Source: Pseudaquabacterium terrae (lineage in GTDB: Bacteria; Pseudomonadota; Gammaproteobacteria; Burkholderiales; Burkholderiaceae_C). Taken from it: a stretch of DNA of 64,000 bases. Below are positions 30,168-40,056 of the stretch, piece after piece. The notes under the pieces were generated by a model. It was not told where the DNA came from, did not search any database, and worked only from the letters and a program-made list of their open reading frames with translations. The stretch spans positions 1-64,000 of the forward strand of contig NZ_JABRWJ010000004.1 in the NCBI RefSeq assembly GCF_013266755.1, given 5' to 3'. Within the stretch, counting starts at the first letter, position 1, and each line of letters starts with the position of its first letter. The position numbers and the translations under genes were made by a program.

Positions 30168-31712
30168 GTGGCGCTCAATCTTTCAATCGTCGGCCGCCTG
30201 CGGGTCATGGCCGGCCTGGTCACCGTCGCGGTGCTGTCGGTCGCGACCTACACCGGCTATGCCTACTACAACGCGTCGGTCGACCAGCGCCTGAGCACGA
30301 CCCGCGCGGTGGTCGAGCAGTCGCAGGCCATCGCCAAGAAGTTCCACGAGGAAGAGAAGGCCGGCAAGCTGCCGGCGGCCGAGGCCCAGGCCAAGGCGAT
30401 CGCCGAGATCATGGCGATCCGCTACGAGGGCAAGGAATACGTCTGGATCAACGACATGGCGCCCAAGATGGTGGCGCACCCGATCAAGCCGGAAATGAAC
30501 GGCACCGACCTGTCCGGCTTCAAGGACCCGAACGGCAAGCACCTGTTCGTCGAGTTCGTCGAGATGGTCAAGAAGAACGGCTCGGGTCACGTGGACTACC
30601 TGTGGCCGAAGCCGGGCAGCAAGGACCCGGAGCCGAAGCGCTCCTACGTCGCGAGCTTCGCGCCCTGGGGCTGGGTCGTCGGCTCGGGCGTCTACATCGA
30701 CGAAGTGCGCGGCGCGGCGGTGCGCTTCGCGGCGGTCAACATGGGCGTCGGCCTGGCGCTGTCGATCGGCGTGTTCGCCTTCGTGCAGGTGCTGGCCGGG
30801 TCGCTCAAGCGCCGGCTGCAGCTGGTCGAGCAGGGCCTGGAGGCGATCGCCGCGGGCAACCTGGCGGTGCAGATCGAGGGCGGTTCGAGCGACGAGATCG
30901 GCCGCCTGATCGGCGCGGTGCAGCGCACCCGCGACGGGCTCGCGCGCACGGTCACGCAGGTGCGGCAGTCGGCCGAGAGCATCCAGGTGGCGAGCAGCGA
31001 AGTGGCCACCGGCAACGCCGACCTGAGCCAGCGCACCGAGCAGACCGCCGGCAACCTGCAGAAGGCCGCCAGCTCGATGGAAGAGCTGACCGCCACCGTC
31101 AGCCAGACGGCCGAATCGGCGCGCACCGCGAACCAGCTCGCCAGCTCGGCAGCCGAGGTCGCGCAGCGCGGCGGCCAGGTCGTCTCGCAGGTCGTCGCGA
31201 CGATGGACGAGATCAATACCAGCTCGAAGAAGATCGCCGACATCATCGGCACGATCGACGGCATCGCGTTCCAGACCAACATCCTGGCGCTGAACGCGGC
31301 GGTCGAAGCGGCGCGTGCCGGCGAGCAGGGCCGCGGCTTCGCGGTCGTCGCCGGCGAGGTGCGCTCGCTGGCTCAGCGCAGCGCGGAAGCGGCGCGCGAG
31401 ATCAAGAGCCTGATCAGCTCCAGCGTCGAGAAGGTCGGCGAGGGCAGCCGCCTGGTCGGCGACGCCGGCAGCACGATGGGCGAGATCGTCGCCAGCGTGC
31501 AGCGCGTGTCCGACATCATCGGCGAGATCACCAACGCCACGCGCGAGCAGAGCCAGGGCCTGGGCCAGGTCAACGGCGCGGTCGTGCAGCTGGACCAGAT
31601 GACGCAGCAGAACGCCGCGCTGGTCGAGCAGAGCGCCGCGGCCGCCGAAAGCCTGAAGGGCCAGGCGGTGAACCTGGCCGGCGTCGTCTCGACGTTCCGC
31701 CTGACCGCTTGA
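30168..31712 (+). CDS. Methyl-accepting chemotaxis protein 3, single-Cache sensor
   Basis: The 514-residue protein starts at GTG with AGGAG upstream, 34 bases after receptor 2. The periplasmic region (about 33-185) matches the single Cache type by eye ([43 protein letters not shown]). This family binds small organic acids or related metabolites in characterised cases. HAMP and a signalling domain with [20 protein letters not shown] follow. It is less similar to receptors 1 and 2 than they are to each other. It ends 8 bases from the convergent aminopeptidase. Confidence 0.92.
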   Translation: MALNLSIVGRLRVMAGLVTVAVLSVATYTGYAYYNASVDQRLSTTRAVVEQSQAIAKKFHEEEKAGKLPAAEAQAKAIAEIMAIRYEGKEYVWINDMAPKMVAHPIKPEMNGTDLSGFKDPNGKHLFVEFVEMVKKNGSGHVDYLWPKPGSKDPEPKRSYVASFAPWGWVVGSGVYIDEVRGAAVRFAAVNMGVGLALSIGVFAFVQVLAGSLKRRLQLVEQGLEAIAAGNLAVQIEGGSSDEIGRLIGAVQRTRDGLARTVTQVRQSAESIQVASSEVATGNADLSQRTEQTAGNLQKAASSMEELTATVSQTAESARTANQLASSAAEVAQRGGQVVSQVVATMDEINTSSKKIADIIGTIDGIAFQTNILALNAAVEAARAGEQGRGFAVVAGEVRSLAQRSAEAAREIKSLISSSVEKVGEGSRLVGDAGSTMGEIVASVQRVSDIIGEITNATREQSQGLGQVNGAVVQLDQMTQQNAALVEQSAAAAESLKGQAVNLAGVVSTFRLTA

Positions 31713-31720
31713 CCGCCTGA

Positions 31721-33532
31721 TCAGACCGGAGCGGTGCGCCGCTCCAGCCAGGCCAACGCCTCGCCGCTCACTTTGGGCGCGAGGCGTTCGCGCACCATCG
31801 CGTGGTAGCCGTTCAGCCACGCGATCTCGTCGGCGCGCAGCAGGCTCAGCTCGATGCAACGCGCATCGATCGGGCACAGCGTCAGCGTCTCGAACTCCAG
31901 CATCTCGCCGAAGGCGCCGTTCTCCGGCGTGTCGACCGGCGCGTTCAGCACCAGGTTCTCGATGCGCACACCCCACTGGCCCGGGCGGTACAGCCCCGGC
32001 TCGTTCGACGTGATCATGCCGGGCTCCATCGCCATCGTGGCTTCGGGCACCGCCTTGCTGATGCTCTGCGGGCCTTCGTGCACGTTGAGGAAGTAGCCGA
32101 CACCGTGACCGGTGCCGTGGCCGTAGTCCAGGCCCTCGGCCCACAGCGGCGCGCGGGCGATGGCATCGAGCATCGGGCTCAGCGTGCCGCGCGGGAAGCG
32201 CACGCGTGACAGCGCCATCATCGCCTTCAACACCAGCGTGAAGTCGCGCTTCTGCGCGGCGCTCGGCTCGCCGATCGGCCAGACGCGGGTGATGTCGGTG
32301 GTGCCGCCGAGGTACTGGCCGCCGGAGTCGATCAGCAGCAGGCCGCTGCCCTCGAGCCAGGCGTAGGACTCGGGTGTCGCGCGGTAGTGCGGCAGCGCGC
32401 CGTTGGCATTGAAGCCGGCGATCGTCGAGAAGCTCAGGCCCTTGAAGCCGGGGCGCCTGGCGCGCTCGGCCGACAGGTGTTCGTCGATGATCAGTTCGCT
32501 GATGCGCTCGCCGCGTTCCAGCGCGGCCTCGAACCAGGCGTAGAAGTGGCACATCGCGGCGCCGTCCTCTTCCATCGCGGCGCGGATGAACCCGGCTTCG
32601 GCGGCACCCTTGCGGCTCTTGAACAGCGTGCTCGGGTTGATCGCCTCGATCACGCGCACGCCGGCCGCCACCTGCTCGCGAAAGCCCAACGTGATGCGGC
32701 GCGGGTCGACCAGCAGCGTGCTGCCGGCCGGCAGCGCGGCGAGCGCGGCAGCGGCCGCGCCGTAGTCGGCCAGCGTGATGCCATCGGCCTGCAGCTGCGC
32801 GGCGAGCGCGGCGGGCACCTTGCCGGCGCCGACGTACAGCGTCGCGCGCGTGGCGTCGATCAGCAGGTGGGCCAGGAAGACCGGGTTGTAGTCGACGTCG
32901 CCGCCGCGCAGGTTGGTGATCCAGGCGATGTCGTCGACGGTCGAGACGAAGTGGTGGCTGGCGCCGTGGCGGGCGACCGCTTCGCGCACGCGGGCCAGGC
33001 GCGCGCTGCGCGGCTCGACGGCCTCGGGCGCGGCATGGGCGTAGACGGTGGCCGCCGGCAGCCCGGGCCGGTCTGGCCAGACGTCGGCGAGCACGTCGAG
33101 GTTCGTGCGCAGCACGACGCCGGCGCCATCGAGCGCCGCACGCAGCGCCTGCGCGGCCGCCAGGCCGAGCACCTGGCCGTCGGCCACCACCTGCGCGCCG
33201 CGCGGTGTTTCACGGGCCAGCCAGTCGATGTGGTGCGTGGCGGCGCCGGTGGGGATCTTCACCAGTGCAATGCCACTGCCTTCGAGCTCACGCTCGGCCT
33301 GCACCCAGTAGCGGCTGTCGGCGAACAGCGCAGCTTGGGTCCTCGTGATCACCAGCGTGCCCATCGAGCCGGTGAAGCCCGACAGCCATTCGCGCCCCTG
33401 CCAGCGCCCGGGCAGGTACTCCGACAGGTGCGGATCGGCCGAGGGCACCAGCACCGCATGGGCGCCGTGGTGGGCGAGGGCTTCGCGCACACGCTCGACG
33501 CGTTCACGCACGGGGGAGATTCGGGTGTCCAT
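31721..33532 (-). CDS. Aminopeptidase P family protein (Xaa-Pro aminopeptidase, M24B)
   Basis: It releases N-terminal residues preceding proline. The 603-residue, three-domain form resembles eukaryotic cytosolic aminopeptidase P and its bacterial relatives: two creatinase-like N-terminal domains, then the pita-bread fold. Metal ligands are visible as the Asp pair in LIDSGGQYLGGTTDITR, His in GHGTGHGVG, Glu in TSNEPGLY and Glu in RIENL. ATG 33532 precedes the conserved N-terminus. It lies 57 bases downstream of the NADH dehydrogenase gene on the same strand. Confidence 0.92.
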   Translation of the reverse strand: MDTRISPVRERVERVREALAHHGAHAVLVPSADPHLSEYLPGRWQGREWLSGFTGSMGTLVITRTQAALFADSRYWVQAERELEGSGIALVKIPTGAATHHIDWLARETPRGAQVVADGQVLGLAAAQALRAALDGAGVVLRTNLDVLADVWPDRPGLPAATVYAHAAPEAVEPRSARLARVREAVARHGASHHFVSTVDDIAWITNLRGGDVDYNPVFLAHLLIDATRATLYVGAGKVPAALAAQLQADGITLADYGAAAAALAALPAGSTLLVDPRRITLGFREQVAAGVRVIEAINPSTLFKSRKGAAEAGFIRAAMEEDGAAMCHFYAWFEAALERGERISELIIDEHLSAERARRPGFKGLSFSTIAGFNANGALPHYRATPESYAWLEGSGLLLIDSGGQYLGGTTDITRVWPIGEPSAAQKRDFTLVLKAMMALSRVRFPRGTLSPMLDAIARAPLWAEGLDYGHGTGHGVGYFLNVHEGPQSISKAVPEATMAMEPGMITSNEPGLYRPGQWGVRIENLVLNAPVDTPENGAFGEMLEFETLTLCPIDARCIELSLLRADEIAWLNGYHAMVRERLAPKVSGEALAWLERRTAPV

Positions 33533-33589
33533 GGTCAGGCTCCGTTGAGGCCGCGGCATCCGGGTGGGATGCCGGGCGAAAGACAAATT

Positions 33590-34927
33590 CTAGGAGGGTG
33601 AGGGGGTCGCGGGCGCCTTCGGCTTGTCCGGCTGCGCGACCACCCGCGCATGCCGCGCGAAGGTCCAGTAGCTCCAGGCCCAGTCGATCAGCACGACCAG
33701 CCGGTTGCGGAAACCGATCAGGAAATAGATGTGCGCGAAGAGCCAGAACAGCCAGGCCGGGTAGCCCGAGAAGCGCACGCGGCCAACGACGGGCGCTTCG
33801 AGCTGCACCACCGCCGCGTTGCGGCCCAGCGTCGACAGCGAGCCGTAGTCGGCGTACTTGAAGGGCCGCGTCGGCTCGCCGCGCAGCCGGCGCAGGATGT
33901 TCGCGGCCGCCAGCTTGCCCATCTGCTTGGCGGCCGGGCTGACGCCGGGCACCGGCTTCGGGCCCTGCTTCGTCGGCGACGTCGCCGCGGCCAGGTCGCC
34001 GATGACCTGGATCTCCGGGTGGCCGGCCAGCGACAGGTCGGGCTGCACGCTGACGCGGCCGGCGCGGTCCAGCGTCGCGCCGGCGCTCGCGGCGAGCGCC
34101 TTGCCCAGCGGCGACGCGGCGACACCCGCGGCCCACAGCACCGTGCGCGCCGGCAGGCGCTTTTGTTCGCCGCCTTCGCGGTAGTCGACGCCCTCGGCAT
34201 CGATGCCGGTGACCTGGCAGCCGGTGTGCAGCTCGACACCGAGCTTGCGCAGCTGCTTCGCGGCGCTTTCCGACAGCCGCTCGTCGAAGGCACCGAGCAC
34301 ACGCGGCCCGCCTTCCATCAGCACGATGCGCGCCTGCCGCGAGTCGATGCGGCGGAACTCGTCCGGCAAGGTGTGGCGGGCGATCTCGGCCAGTGCGCCG
34401 GCAAGCTCGACGCCGGTAGGCCCGCCGCCGATGATGACGAAGTTGAGGCAGGCGCTGCGCTCGACATCGCTCGACGTGCGCTCGGCCTGCTCGAAGGCGC
34501 CGATGATGCGCGAGCGGATCGCGAAGGCATCGGTCAGCGTCTTCAGCCCGGGCGCGAACGCGGCCCAGTGGTCGTTGCCGAAGTAGCTGTGCGTCGCACC
34601 GGCGGCGACGATCAGCGCGTCGTAGCCGAGCAGGCTGCCGTCGTCGAGCTGCAGCGTCTTTTGCGCGGCATCGATGGTGGTGACCTCGGCGCGCAGGATC
34701 GTCAGCCGGCCGGTGCGCGTCTCGCGGCGCAGGATGTGGCGGATCGGACCGGCGACTGCCGGGGCCGCAACGTCGGCGGTGGCGACCTGGTAGAGCAGCG
34801 GCTGAAAGAGGTGGTGGTTGGTGCGGTCGATCAGGATCACTTCGACGGCCTCGCTGCGTGCCAGCGCGCGCACTGCCTCCAGGCCACCGAATCCGCACCC
34901 GATCACGCAGACGCGGGTGGTTGTCAT
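33590..34927 (-). CDS. ndh: Type II NADH:quinone dehydrogenase (NDH-2)
   Basis: NDH-2 is a single-subunit, non-proton-pumping NADH oxidase that passes electrons to quinone at the inner membrane. The 445 residues include the FAD Rossmann motif GCGFGG near residue 10 and the NADH motif GGGPTGVELAG near 167. A conserved NDH-2 segment, GDLAAATSPT, is near 310. The C-terminal hydrophobic stretch (WLFWLFAHIYFLIGFRNRL) serves as a membrane anchor. The annotated ATG at 34927 gives the standard N-terminus. It is divergent from a QseB-like regulator gene across 44 bases. Confidence 0.9.
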   Translation of the reverse strand: MTTTRVCVIGCGFGGLEAVRALARSEAVEVILIDRTNHHLFQPLLYQVATADVAAPAVAGPIRHILRRETRTGRLTILRAEVTTIDAAQKTLQLDDGSLLGYDALIVAAGATHSYFGNDHWAAFAPGLKTLTDAFAIRSRIIGAFEQAERTSSDVERSACLNFVIIGGGPTGVELAGALAEIARHTLPDEFRRIDSRQARIVLMEGGPRVLGAFDERLSESAAKQLRKLGVELHTGCQVTGIDAEGVDYREGGEQKRLPARTVLWAAGVAASPLGKALAASAGATLDRAGRVSVQPDLSLAGHPEIQVIGDLAAATSPTKQGPKPVPGVSPAAKQMGKLAAANILRRLRGEPTRPFKYADYGSLSTLGRNAAVVQLEAPVVGRVRFSGYPAWLFWLFAHIYFLIGFRNRLVVLIDWAWSYWTFARHARVVAQPDKPKAPATPSPS

Positions 34928-34971
34928 GGCGCGCAAGCATATCTGGTGGTCACGGCTATCCTTCGCGCACG

Positions 34972-35655
34972 ATGAGACTGCTGCTGGTGGAAGACGACCG
35001 CATGATCGGCGACAGCCTGCGCCAGGCGCTGAAGCTCGAGGGCCATGCGGTCGATTGGGTCTATGACCTGGCGGCAGCGCGCGCGTCGCTCGCCAGCGAG
35101 CATTTCGACCTCGTGCTGCTGGACCTCGGCCTGCCGGTCTCGGCCGGCGCCGCGCCGCAGCCGGCCAGCGGGCTGTCGCTGCTGAACGAGCTGCGCGGCC
35201 GCGGCGATGCGACGCCGGTGATCGTGCTGACCGCGCGCGATGCCACCAGCGATCGCGTTGCCGGCCTCGACGCCGGCGCAGACGACTACCTCGTCAAGCC
35301 CTTCGAGCTCGACGAGCTGAGCGCACGCATGCGCGCGGTCGCGCGGCGGCATGCCGGCCGCGCCGAGCCGGCGCTCGAGCACGCCGGCGTGCGGCTCGAT
35401 CCCGCGACGCGCCGCGTCACGAAGGACGGCCAGCCGGTGCTGCTGTCGGCGCGTGAATACGCGGTGCTCGAGGCGCTGATGCAGCGGCCGGGCGCGGTGC
35501 TGTCGCGGGCGCAGCTGGAGGACCGGCTGTACGGCTGGGGCGAGGCGGTCGAGAGCAACGCGGTGTCGGTTTACGTGCACCAGCTGCGCAAGAAGCTGGG
35601 TGCGGAGTTCATTCAGAGCATGCGCGGCGTCGGCTACTTCCTCGCGGCCTCGTGA
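34972..35655 (+). CDS. OmpR/QseB-type response regulator
   Basis: The 227-residue protein has a receiver domain with D8-D9 and phospho-acceptor D51, then K in LVKPF, and a winged-helix DNA-binding domain (about 135-225) ending YVHQLRKKLG. The loop after D51 is about eight residues longer than usual (VSAGAAPQPASG in place of the short GxxG turn). The start at ATG 34972 is followed at once by the receiver. The stop overlaps the kinase start as GTGA, so the two are translationally coupled. Confidence 0.93.
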   Translation: MRLLLVEDDRMIGDSLRQALKLEGHAVDWVYDLAAARASLASEHFDLVLLDLGLPVSAGAAPQPASGLSLLNELRGRGDATPVIVLTARDATSDRVAGLDAGADDYLVKPFELDELSARMRAVARRHAGRAEPALEHAGVRLDPATRRVTKDGQPVLLSAREYAVLEALMQRPGAVLSRAQLEDRLYGWGEAVESNAVSVYVHQLRKKLGAEFIQSMRGVGYFLAAS

Positions 35656-36959
35656 AACTCGCACCCACTTCGATCCGCGCGCGCCTGCTGCTGTCGCTGC
35701 TGGTTGCGCTGGCACTCGCGATCTGTCTCGTCGGGGTCATCAGCTACCGCAACGTGCTCGAGGAGACCGAGGCGCTGTTCGACTACCAGTTGCGGCAGAT
35801 GGCCTTGTCGCTGCGCGACCAGGGCGAGATCGCCGGCGGCGACGCCGCGGCGCTCCAGGACGAGGACCTCGACTTCGTGATCCAGATCTGGCATGTCGAC
35901 GGGCGCAGCGTGTATGCCTCGCGCAAGCACCGCGCGCTGCCGTCGCGCACGGTGCTCGGCTTCGCCGACATCGCGGTCGACGGCCAGGCCTGGCGCAGCT
36001 TCGGTGTGGCGGCGCGCGACCGCGTGATCCAGGTCGCGCAGCCGGTGCGCATCCGCCAGCGCCTGGCGGCCAATGCTGCGCTGCGCAGCGTGCTGCCGCT
36101 GGTGGCAGTGACGCCGCTGCTGGCGGCCGCGCTGTGGTGGCTGATCGCCCATTCGCTGCAGCCCTTGTCGCGGCTGGCGAAAGACGTGCGCGGCCAGGCG
36201 GCCGAGCGCCTGGCGCCGGTCAACGCGAACGGGCTGCCCGACGAGGTCGAGCCGCTGGTGGTCGCGCTGAACGGCCTGCTCGAGCGCCTGGGCCAGGCCT
36301 TCGACAGCCAGCGCGCCTTCGTCGCCGATGCGGCGCACGAGTTGCGCTCGCCGCTGACGGCGCTGAAGCTGCAGGCGCAGCTGGTGCGCCGCGCGCCCGA
36401 CGAGGCGGCGCGCCATGCGGCGCTCGACGCGCTGGTCGCCGGTGTCGACCGTGCGACGCGGCTGGTCGAGCAGTTGCTGACGCTCGCGCGCCAGGAACAG
36501 CCGGCCGAGCAGCAGACGGTGGTGCTGGCGCCGCTGGCGCGCCAGGTGCTGGCCGACCTGGGACCGCAGGCGCAGGCGCGCGGCAGCACCTTGCAGCTCG
36601 ACGCCGACGAGCAGGCGGCCGTGCGTGGCGACGCGGCCTCGCTGGCAGTGCTGCTGCGCAACCTGGTCGACAACGCGTTGCGCTACGCGCCGGCCGGCGG
36701 TGAGGTGCGCGTCGAGCTGAAGCGGGAAGGGCGCGGCGTGCTGTTGCGGGTCGACGATTCGGGCCCCGGCATCCCGGAGGCCGAACGCGAGCGGGTGTTC
36801 GAGCGCTTCGTGCGCGGCAGCAGCGCGTCAGCCGAGAGCGGCAGCGGGCTCGGGCTGGCGATCGTGCGCTCGATCGCCGGGCGGCACGGGGCGCGACTGC
36901 AGCTGGCGCAGGCACCGCTCGGCGGCTTGCGCGTCGAGCTGACGTTTGCGCAGGCCTGA
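35652..36959 (+). CDS. QseC-type sensor histidine kinase
   Basis: The 435-residue inner-membrane kinase has helices near 9-31 and 152-172 around a short periplasmic sensor domain of the 2CSK_N type, then HAMP, HisKA with H229 in DAAHELRSPLTALK, and an HATPase with NLVDNALRYAP and GSGLGLAIVRSI. It partners the regulator immediately upstream, which it overlaps by four bases (GTG start). It ends directly against the convergent MocR-type gene. Confidence 0.92.
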   Translation: MKLAPTSIRARLLLSLLVALALAICLVGVISYRNVLEETEALFDYQLRQMALSLRDQGEIAGGDAAALQDEDLDFVIQIWHVDGRSVYASRKHRALPSRTVLGFADIAVDGQAWRSFGVAARDRVIQVAQPVRIRQRLAANAALRSVLPLVAVTPLLAAALWWLIAHSLQPLSRLAKDVRGQAAERLAPVNANGLPDEVEPLVVALNGLLERLGQAFDSQRAFVADAAHELRSPLTALKLQAQLVRRAPDEAARHAALDALVAGVDRATRLVEQLLTLARQEQPAEQQTVVLAPLARQVLADLGPQAQARGSTLQLDADEQAAVRGDAASLAVLLRNLVDNALRYAPAGGEVRVELKREGRGVLLRVDDSGPGIPEAERERVFERFVRGSSASAESGSGLGLAIVRSIAGRHGARLQLAQAPLGGLRVELTFAQA

Positions 36960-38390
36960 TCAGCTGGCGAAGAGGGGCCCGACCCGCCGCGCCGCCTCGC
37001 GCAGCGCCGCGGCGTCGTAGCCGGCATATCCGAACAGCCAGCCGCGCCGCGGCGATTGGATCGCATAGGCCGACAGCGGCGCCAGCAGCACGCCGGCTTC
37101 GCGGGCCTTGCCAGACAGCGCGGCGTCGTTGCGGCGGCCGCTCACTTCATGAGCTATGTGCATGCCCTGCTCGCTGGCTTCGAGCTTCACCGCGCCGCGG
37201 GTGGCCTTGGCCAGCGCATCGATCAGCAGCGCCTGCCGCTGTGGATACAGCTCACGCATGCGGCGCAGGTGCCGCAGCAGGTGGCCATCGGTGATGAAGC
37301 GCGCCAGCTGCCATTGCAGCTCGCCGGGGCTGTGGCGGTCGCACAGCGCCTTGGCGCTGGCGAAGGCGTTGGCCAGCCCCGGCGGCAGCACGATGAAGCC
37401 CAGCCGCAGGCCAGGGTGCAGCGACTTCGAGAACGTGCCGACGTAGAGCACCCGTTCCGCCCGCGCCAGCCCGGCCAGCGGCGGGATGCGGTGCGCGCCG
37501 TACTGGAACTCGCCGTCGTAGTCGTCCTCGACGATCCAGGCATCGCGTGCACGCGCCCAGTCGAGCAGCGCGATGCGGCGCTCCAGGCTCATGCGCACGC
37601 CGAGCGGGAACTGGTGCGTCGGCGTGACGACCGCCATGCGCGCGGCCGGCCAGTCGCGCGCGCCGGCGGCGATGTCCAGTCCTTCATCGTCGACGGCGAC
37701 GGGCCGCGCCTGGGCGCCGTGGCCGATCAGGCAGGCGCGGATGCCGGGGTAGCCGGGGTCCTCCACCAGCACCTCGTCGCCCTCGTCGAGCAGCAGCCGG
37801 CCGATCAGGTCGATCGCCTGCTGCGAGCCGGAGCACACCAGCACTTGGTGCCCATCGCAGCGCAGCCCGCGTGAGAACAGCAGCCACTGCGCGATGGCCT
37901 CGCGCAGCGCGGGCAGGCCGGCGGGATCGAGGTATTGCGAGGTCAGCAGACGTTCGGCCGGGGTGAGCTGGCGCGCGAGGCGGTCCCACACGGCGTGGGG
38001 AAAGGCGGCCACCTCCGGCGCGCCGATGCGAAACGGCGCCGCGGCGACCAGCGGCGGCCGCCAGCGCAGGGCGGTGTCGGCGATCGCGCGGCCGCGCTTC
38101 GACAGTGCGGTCTCATCGAGCGAACGCGCCGGCGCCGCCGAGCGCAGCGCCGCCAGGCTGGGCGCGACGTAGCTGCCGTCACCGACCCGTGCCTGCACGT
38201 AGCCCTCGGCACGCAGCCGCTCCAGCGCCCACAGCACCGTGTTGCGCGCGACGCCCAGCGCCCGCGCATGCTCGCGCGACGGCGGCAGCCGCGTGCCGGC
38301 ACTCAGCGTGCCCTGCTCGATCGCCTGGCGCAGCTGCTGGTAGACGCGCAGCCGCAGCGGCGGCGCCGGGACATTGGTTCCATCGGCCAT
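36960..38390 (-). CDS. MocR-type regulator (GntR winged helix fused to aminotransferase domain)
   Basis: The 476-residue protein has an N-terminal GntR winged helix (about 10-78; LPPSREHARALGVARNTV). A fold-type I aminotransferase domain follows, with the PLP lysine at K322 in FSKSLHPGLRLGF. Members such as PdxR or GabR bind PLP or an amino acid and regulate vitamin B6 or amine genes, but the specific ligand here is not evident. It is divergent from the osmC-paiB-GNAT cluster across 70 bases, so that cluster is its likely target. ATG 38390 gives the helix-turn-helix a normal N-terminus. Confidence 0.9.
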   Translation of the reverse strand: MADGTNVPAPPLRLRVYQQLRQAIEQGTLSAGTRLPPSREHARALGVARNTVLWALERLRAEGYVQARVGDGSYVAPSLAALRSAAPARSLDETALSKRGRAIADTALRWRPPLVAAAPFRIGAPEVAAFPHAVWDRLARQLTPAERLLTSQYLDPAGLPALREAIAQWLLFSRGLRCDGHQVLVCSGSQQAIDLIGRLLLDEGDEVLVEDPGYPGIRACLIGHGAQARPVAVDDEGLDIAAGARDWPAARMAVVTPTHQFPLGVRMSLERRIALLDWARARDAWIVEDDYDGEFQYGAHRIPPLAGLARAERVLYVGTFSKSLHPGLRLGFIVLPPGLANAFASAKALCDRHSPGELQWQLARFITDGHLLRHLRRMRELYPQRQALLIDALAKATRGAVKLEASEQGMHIAHEVSGRRNDAALSGKAREAGVLLAPLSAYAIQSPRRGWLFGYAGYDAAALREAARRVGPLFAS

Positions 38391-38460
38391 GCGAGATTGG
38401 CTCCTTGCGCCGCAGCATATCCGGCTAGTCTTCAGGAACCAATCCCCGGACCCCTCGAGC

Positions 38461-38931
38461 ATGAGCGAATACACCGCCCGAATCACCTGGCAGCGCCAGG
38501 ACCAGCCCTTCGTCGACCGGCGCTACAGCCGGCGCCACGCCTGGACCTTCGACGGCGGCGCGGTCGTGCCCGGCTCGTCGTCGCCGCATTCGGTGCGCGT
38601 GCCGCTGTCCGATCCGGCGGCGGTCGATCCGGAGGAGGCCTTCGTCGCCGCGCTGTCGAGCTGCCACATGCTGTGGTTCCTCGACCTCGCCGCGCAGGCC
38701 GGCTGGGTCGTCGATCACTACGACGACGACGCCATCGGCGTGATGGCCCGCAATGCGCAGGGCAAGCTGGCGATGACCCGCGTCACGCTGCGCCCGCGCG
38801 TGCGCTTCGCCGGCGAGCGCCGGCCCGATCGCGCCGAACATGAGCGGCTGCACCATGCGGCGCACGACGCGTGCTACCTCGCGAGCTCGGTGACCGCCGA
38901 GCTGTCGTGCCAACCGATGATCGTCGAGTGA
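38461..38931 (+). CDS. OsmC-family thiol peroxidase-like protein
   Basis: The 156-residue protein has the two-cysteine layout of the OsmC/Ohr family: one Cys in ALSSCHMLWFLDLA and one in DACYLASSV. These reduce organic hydroperoxides in characterised members. It resembles the OsmC branch often annotated as an osmotically inducible protein. It is the first of three closely spaced genes (the second starts 8 bases after its stop) and is divergent from a MocR-type regulator. Confidence 0.88.
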   Translation: MSEYTARITWQRQDQPFVDRRYSRRHAWTFDGGAVVPGSSSPHSVRVPLSDPAAVDPEEAFVAALSSCHMLWFLDLAAQAGWVVDHYDDDAIGVMARNAQGKLAMTRVTLRPRVRFAGERRPDRAEHERLHHAAHDACYLASSVTAELSCQPMIVE

Positions 38932-38939
38932 GGGCTGGG

Positions 38940-39575
38940 ATGTACTTGCAGAAGCAGTTCGAAGAGAGGCGGCCGGAGGTGCTGCATCAGTTGCTCGCCG
39001 CACACCCGTTCGGCCTGCTGGTGCGGCAGGGGCCGGCCGGGCTGGTCGCCGATGCATTGCCGTGGCTGATCGAGCCCGGGCCGACGCCGGCCGGCACGCT
39101 GGTCGGCCATGTCGCGCGCGCCAATCCGCTGTGGCGTGAGCTGGCTGATGGCGACCAGGTGCTGGTGGTCTTCCAGGGCCCGCAGGCCTACGTCAGCCCG
39201 GGCTGGTATCCGTCGAAGGCCGAGCACGGCAAGGTGGTGCCGACCTGGAACTACGCGATGGTGCAGGCGCGGGGCCGGGTGCAGATTCACGACGACCCGG
39301 CGGCAGTGCGCGCGATCGTCGAGCGGCTGAGCGCCCGCCACGAGGGCGGCCGGCCGCGGCCGTGGACGCTGGACGACGCGCCGCCCGACTTCATGGACTC
39401 GCTGCTGCAGATGATCGTCGGCGTGCGCATCCCGCTGGACTCGCTCACCGGCAAATTCAAGCTGAGCCAGAACCGCGCGGCGTCCGATCGCGCCGGCGTG
39501 CGCGACGGGCTGGTCGCCGACGGCGGCGACGAGCGGCGCGCGATGGTCGACTGGATGGAGCGGCTCGAATCGTGA
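38940..39575 (+). CDS. FMN-binding negative transcriptional regulator, PaiB type
   Basis: The 211-residue protein has a split-barrel, flavin-reductase-like fold. MYLQKQFEE at the start and YVSPGWYPSKAEHGKVVPTWNY in the middle are hallmarks of the PaiB family. PaiB of Bacillus is linked to sporulation and protease control together with the acetyltransferase PaiA; here too an acetyltransferase gene follows, overlapping by one base (TGATG). Whether this protein binds DNA is not known. Confidence 0.88.
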   Translation: MYLQKQFEERRPEVLHQLLAAHPFGLLVRQGPAGLVADALPWLIEPGPTPAGTLVGHVARANPLWRELADGDQVLVVFQGPQAYVSPGWYPSKAEHGKVVPTWNYAMVQARGRVQIHDDPAAVRAIVERLSARHEGGRPRPWTLDDAPPDFMDSLLQMIVGVRIPLDSLTGKFKLSQNRAASDRAGVRDGLVADGGDERRAMVDWMERLES

Positions 39576-40021
39576 TGCCGCTCGAGATCTCGCCATTCAC
39601 CGCAGCCGACCGCGCCGGCTGGGAGCCGCTGGCGCGTGGCTACAAGGCCTTCTACCGCACCGAGCACACCGATGCGCAGTACGAGGCGACCTGGCAGCGC
39701 CTGCTCGCCGGCACGCAGCTGATCGGCCTGGCTGCGCGGCGCGACGGCCGGATGCTCGGCATCGCCCATGCGTTCTTCCATCCGACGGTGTGGGCCTCGG
39801 ACGCGCTCTACCTGCAGGACCTGTTCGTCGACGAAGCGGCGCGCGGGCAGGGCATCGCCGCCGCGCTGATCGAGGTGCTGGCCGGACGCGCCCGCGCGGC
39901 GAATGTCTCGCGCTACTACTGGAACACGCACCACGAGAACGCCCGCGCCCGAGCGCTCTACGACCGCGTCGCGCGCTGGCACGGCTTCATCCGCTACGAC
40001 GTCGCGCTGAATGCGGGTTAG
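39575..40021 (+). CDS. GNAT-family N-acetyltransferase
   Basis: The 148-residue protein carries the acetyl-CoA pyrophosphate-binding motif ARGQGIAAALIE and the C-terminal NARARALYDRVA helix typical of GNAT enzymes. It could acetylate a polyamine or another small amine, by analogy with PaiA, but the substrate cannot be read from the sequence. Its start overlaps the stop of the PaiB-type gene. It ends 35 bases from the convergent DUF2214 gene. Confidence 0.88.
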   Translation: MPLEISPFTAADRAGWEPLARGYKAFYRTEHTDAQYEATWQRLLAGTQLIGLAARRDGRMLGIAHAFFHPTVWASDALYLQDLFVDEAARGQGIAAALIEVLAGRARAANVSRYYWNTHHENARARALYDRVARWHGFIRYDVALNAG

Positions 40022-40056
40022 GCGCGCATGAGCGATCTGCCACGCGCTGCAGCAGA

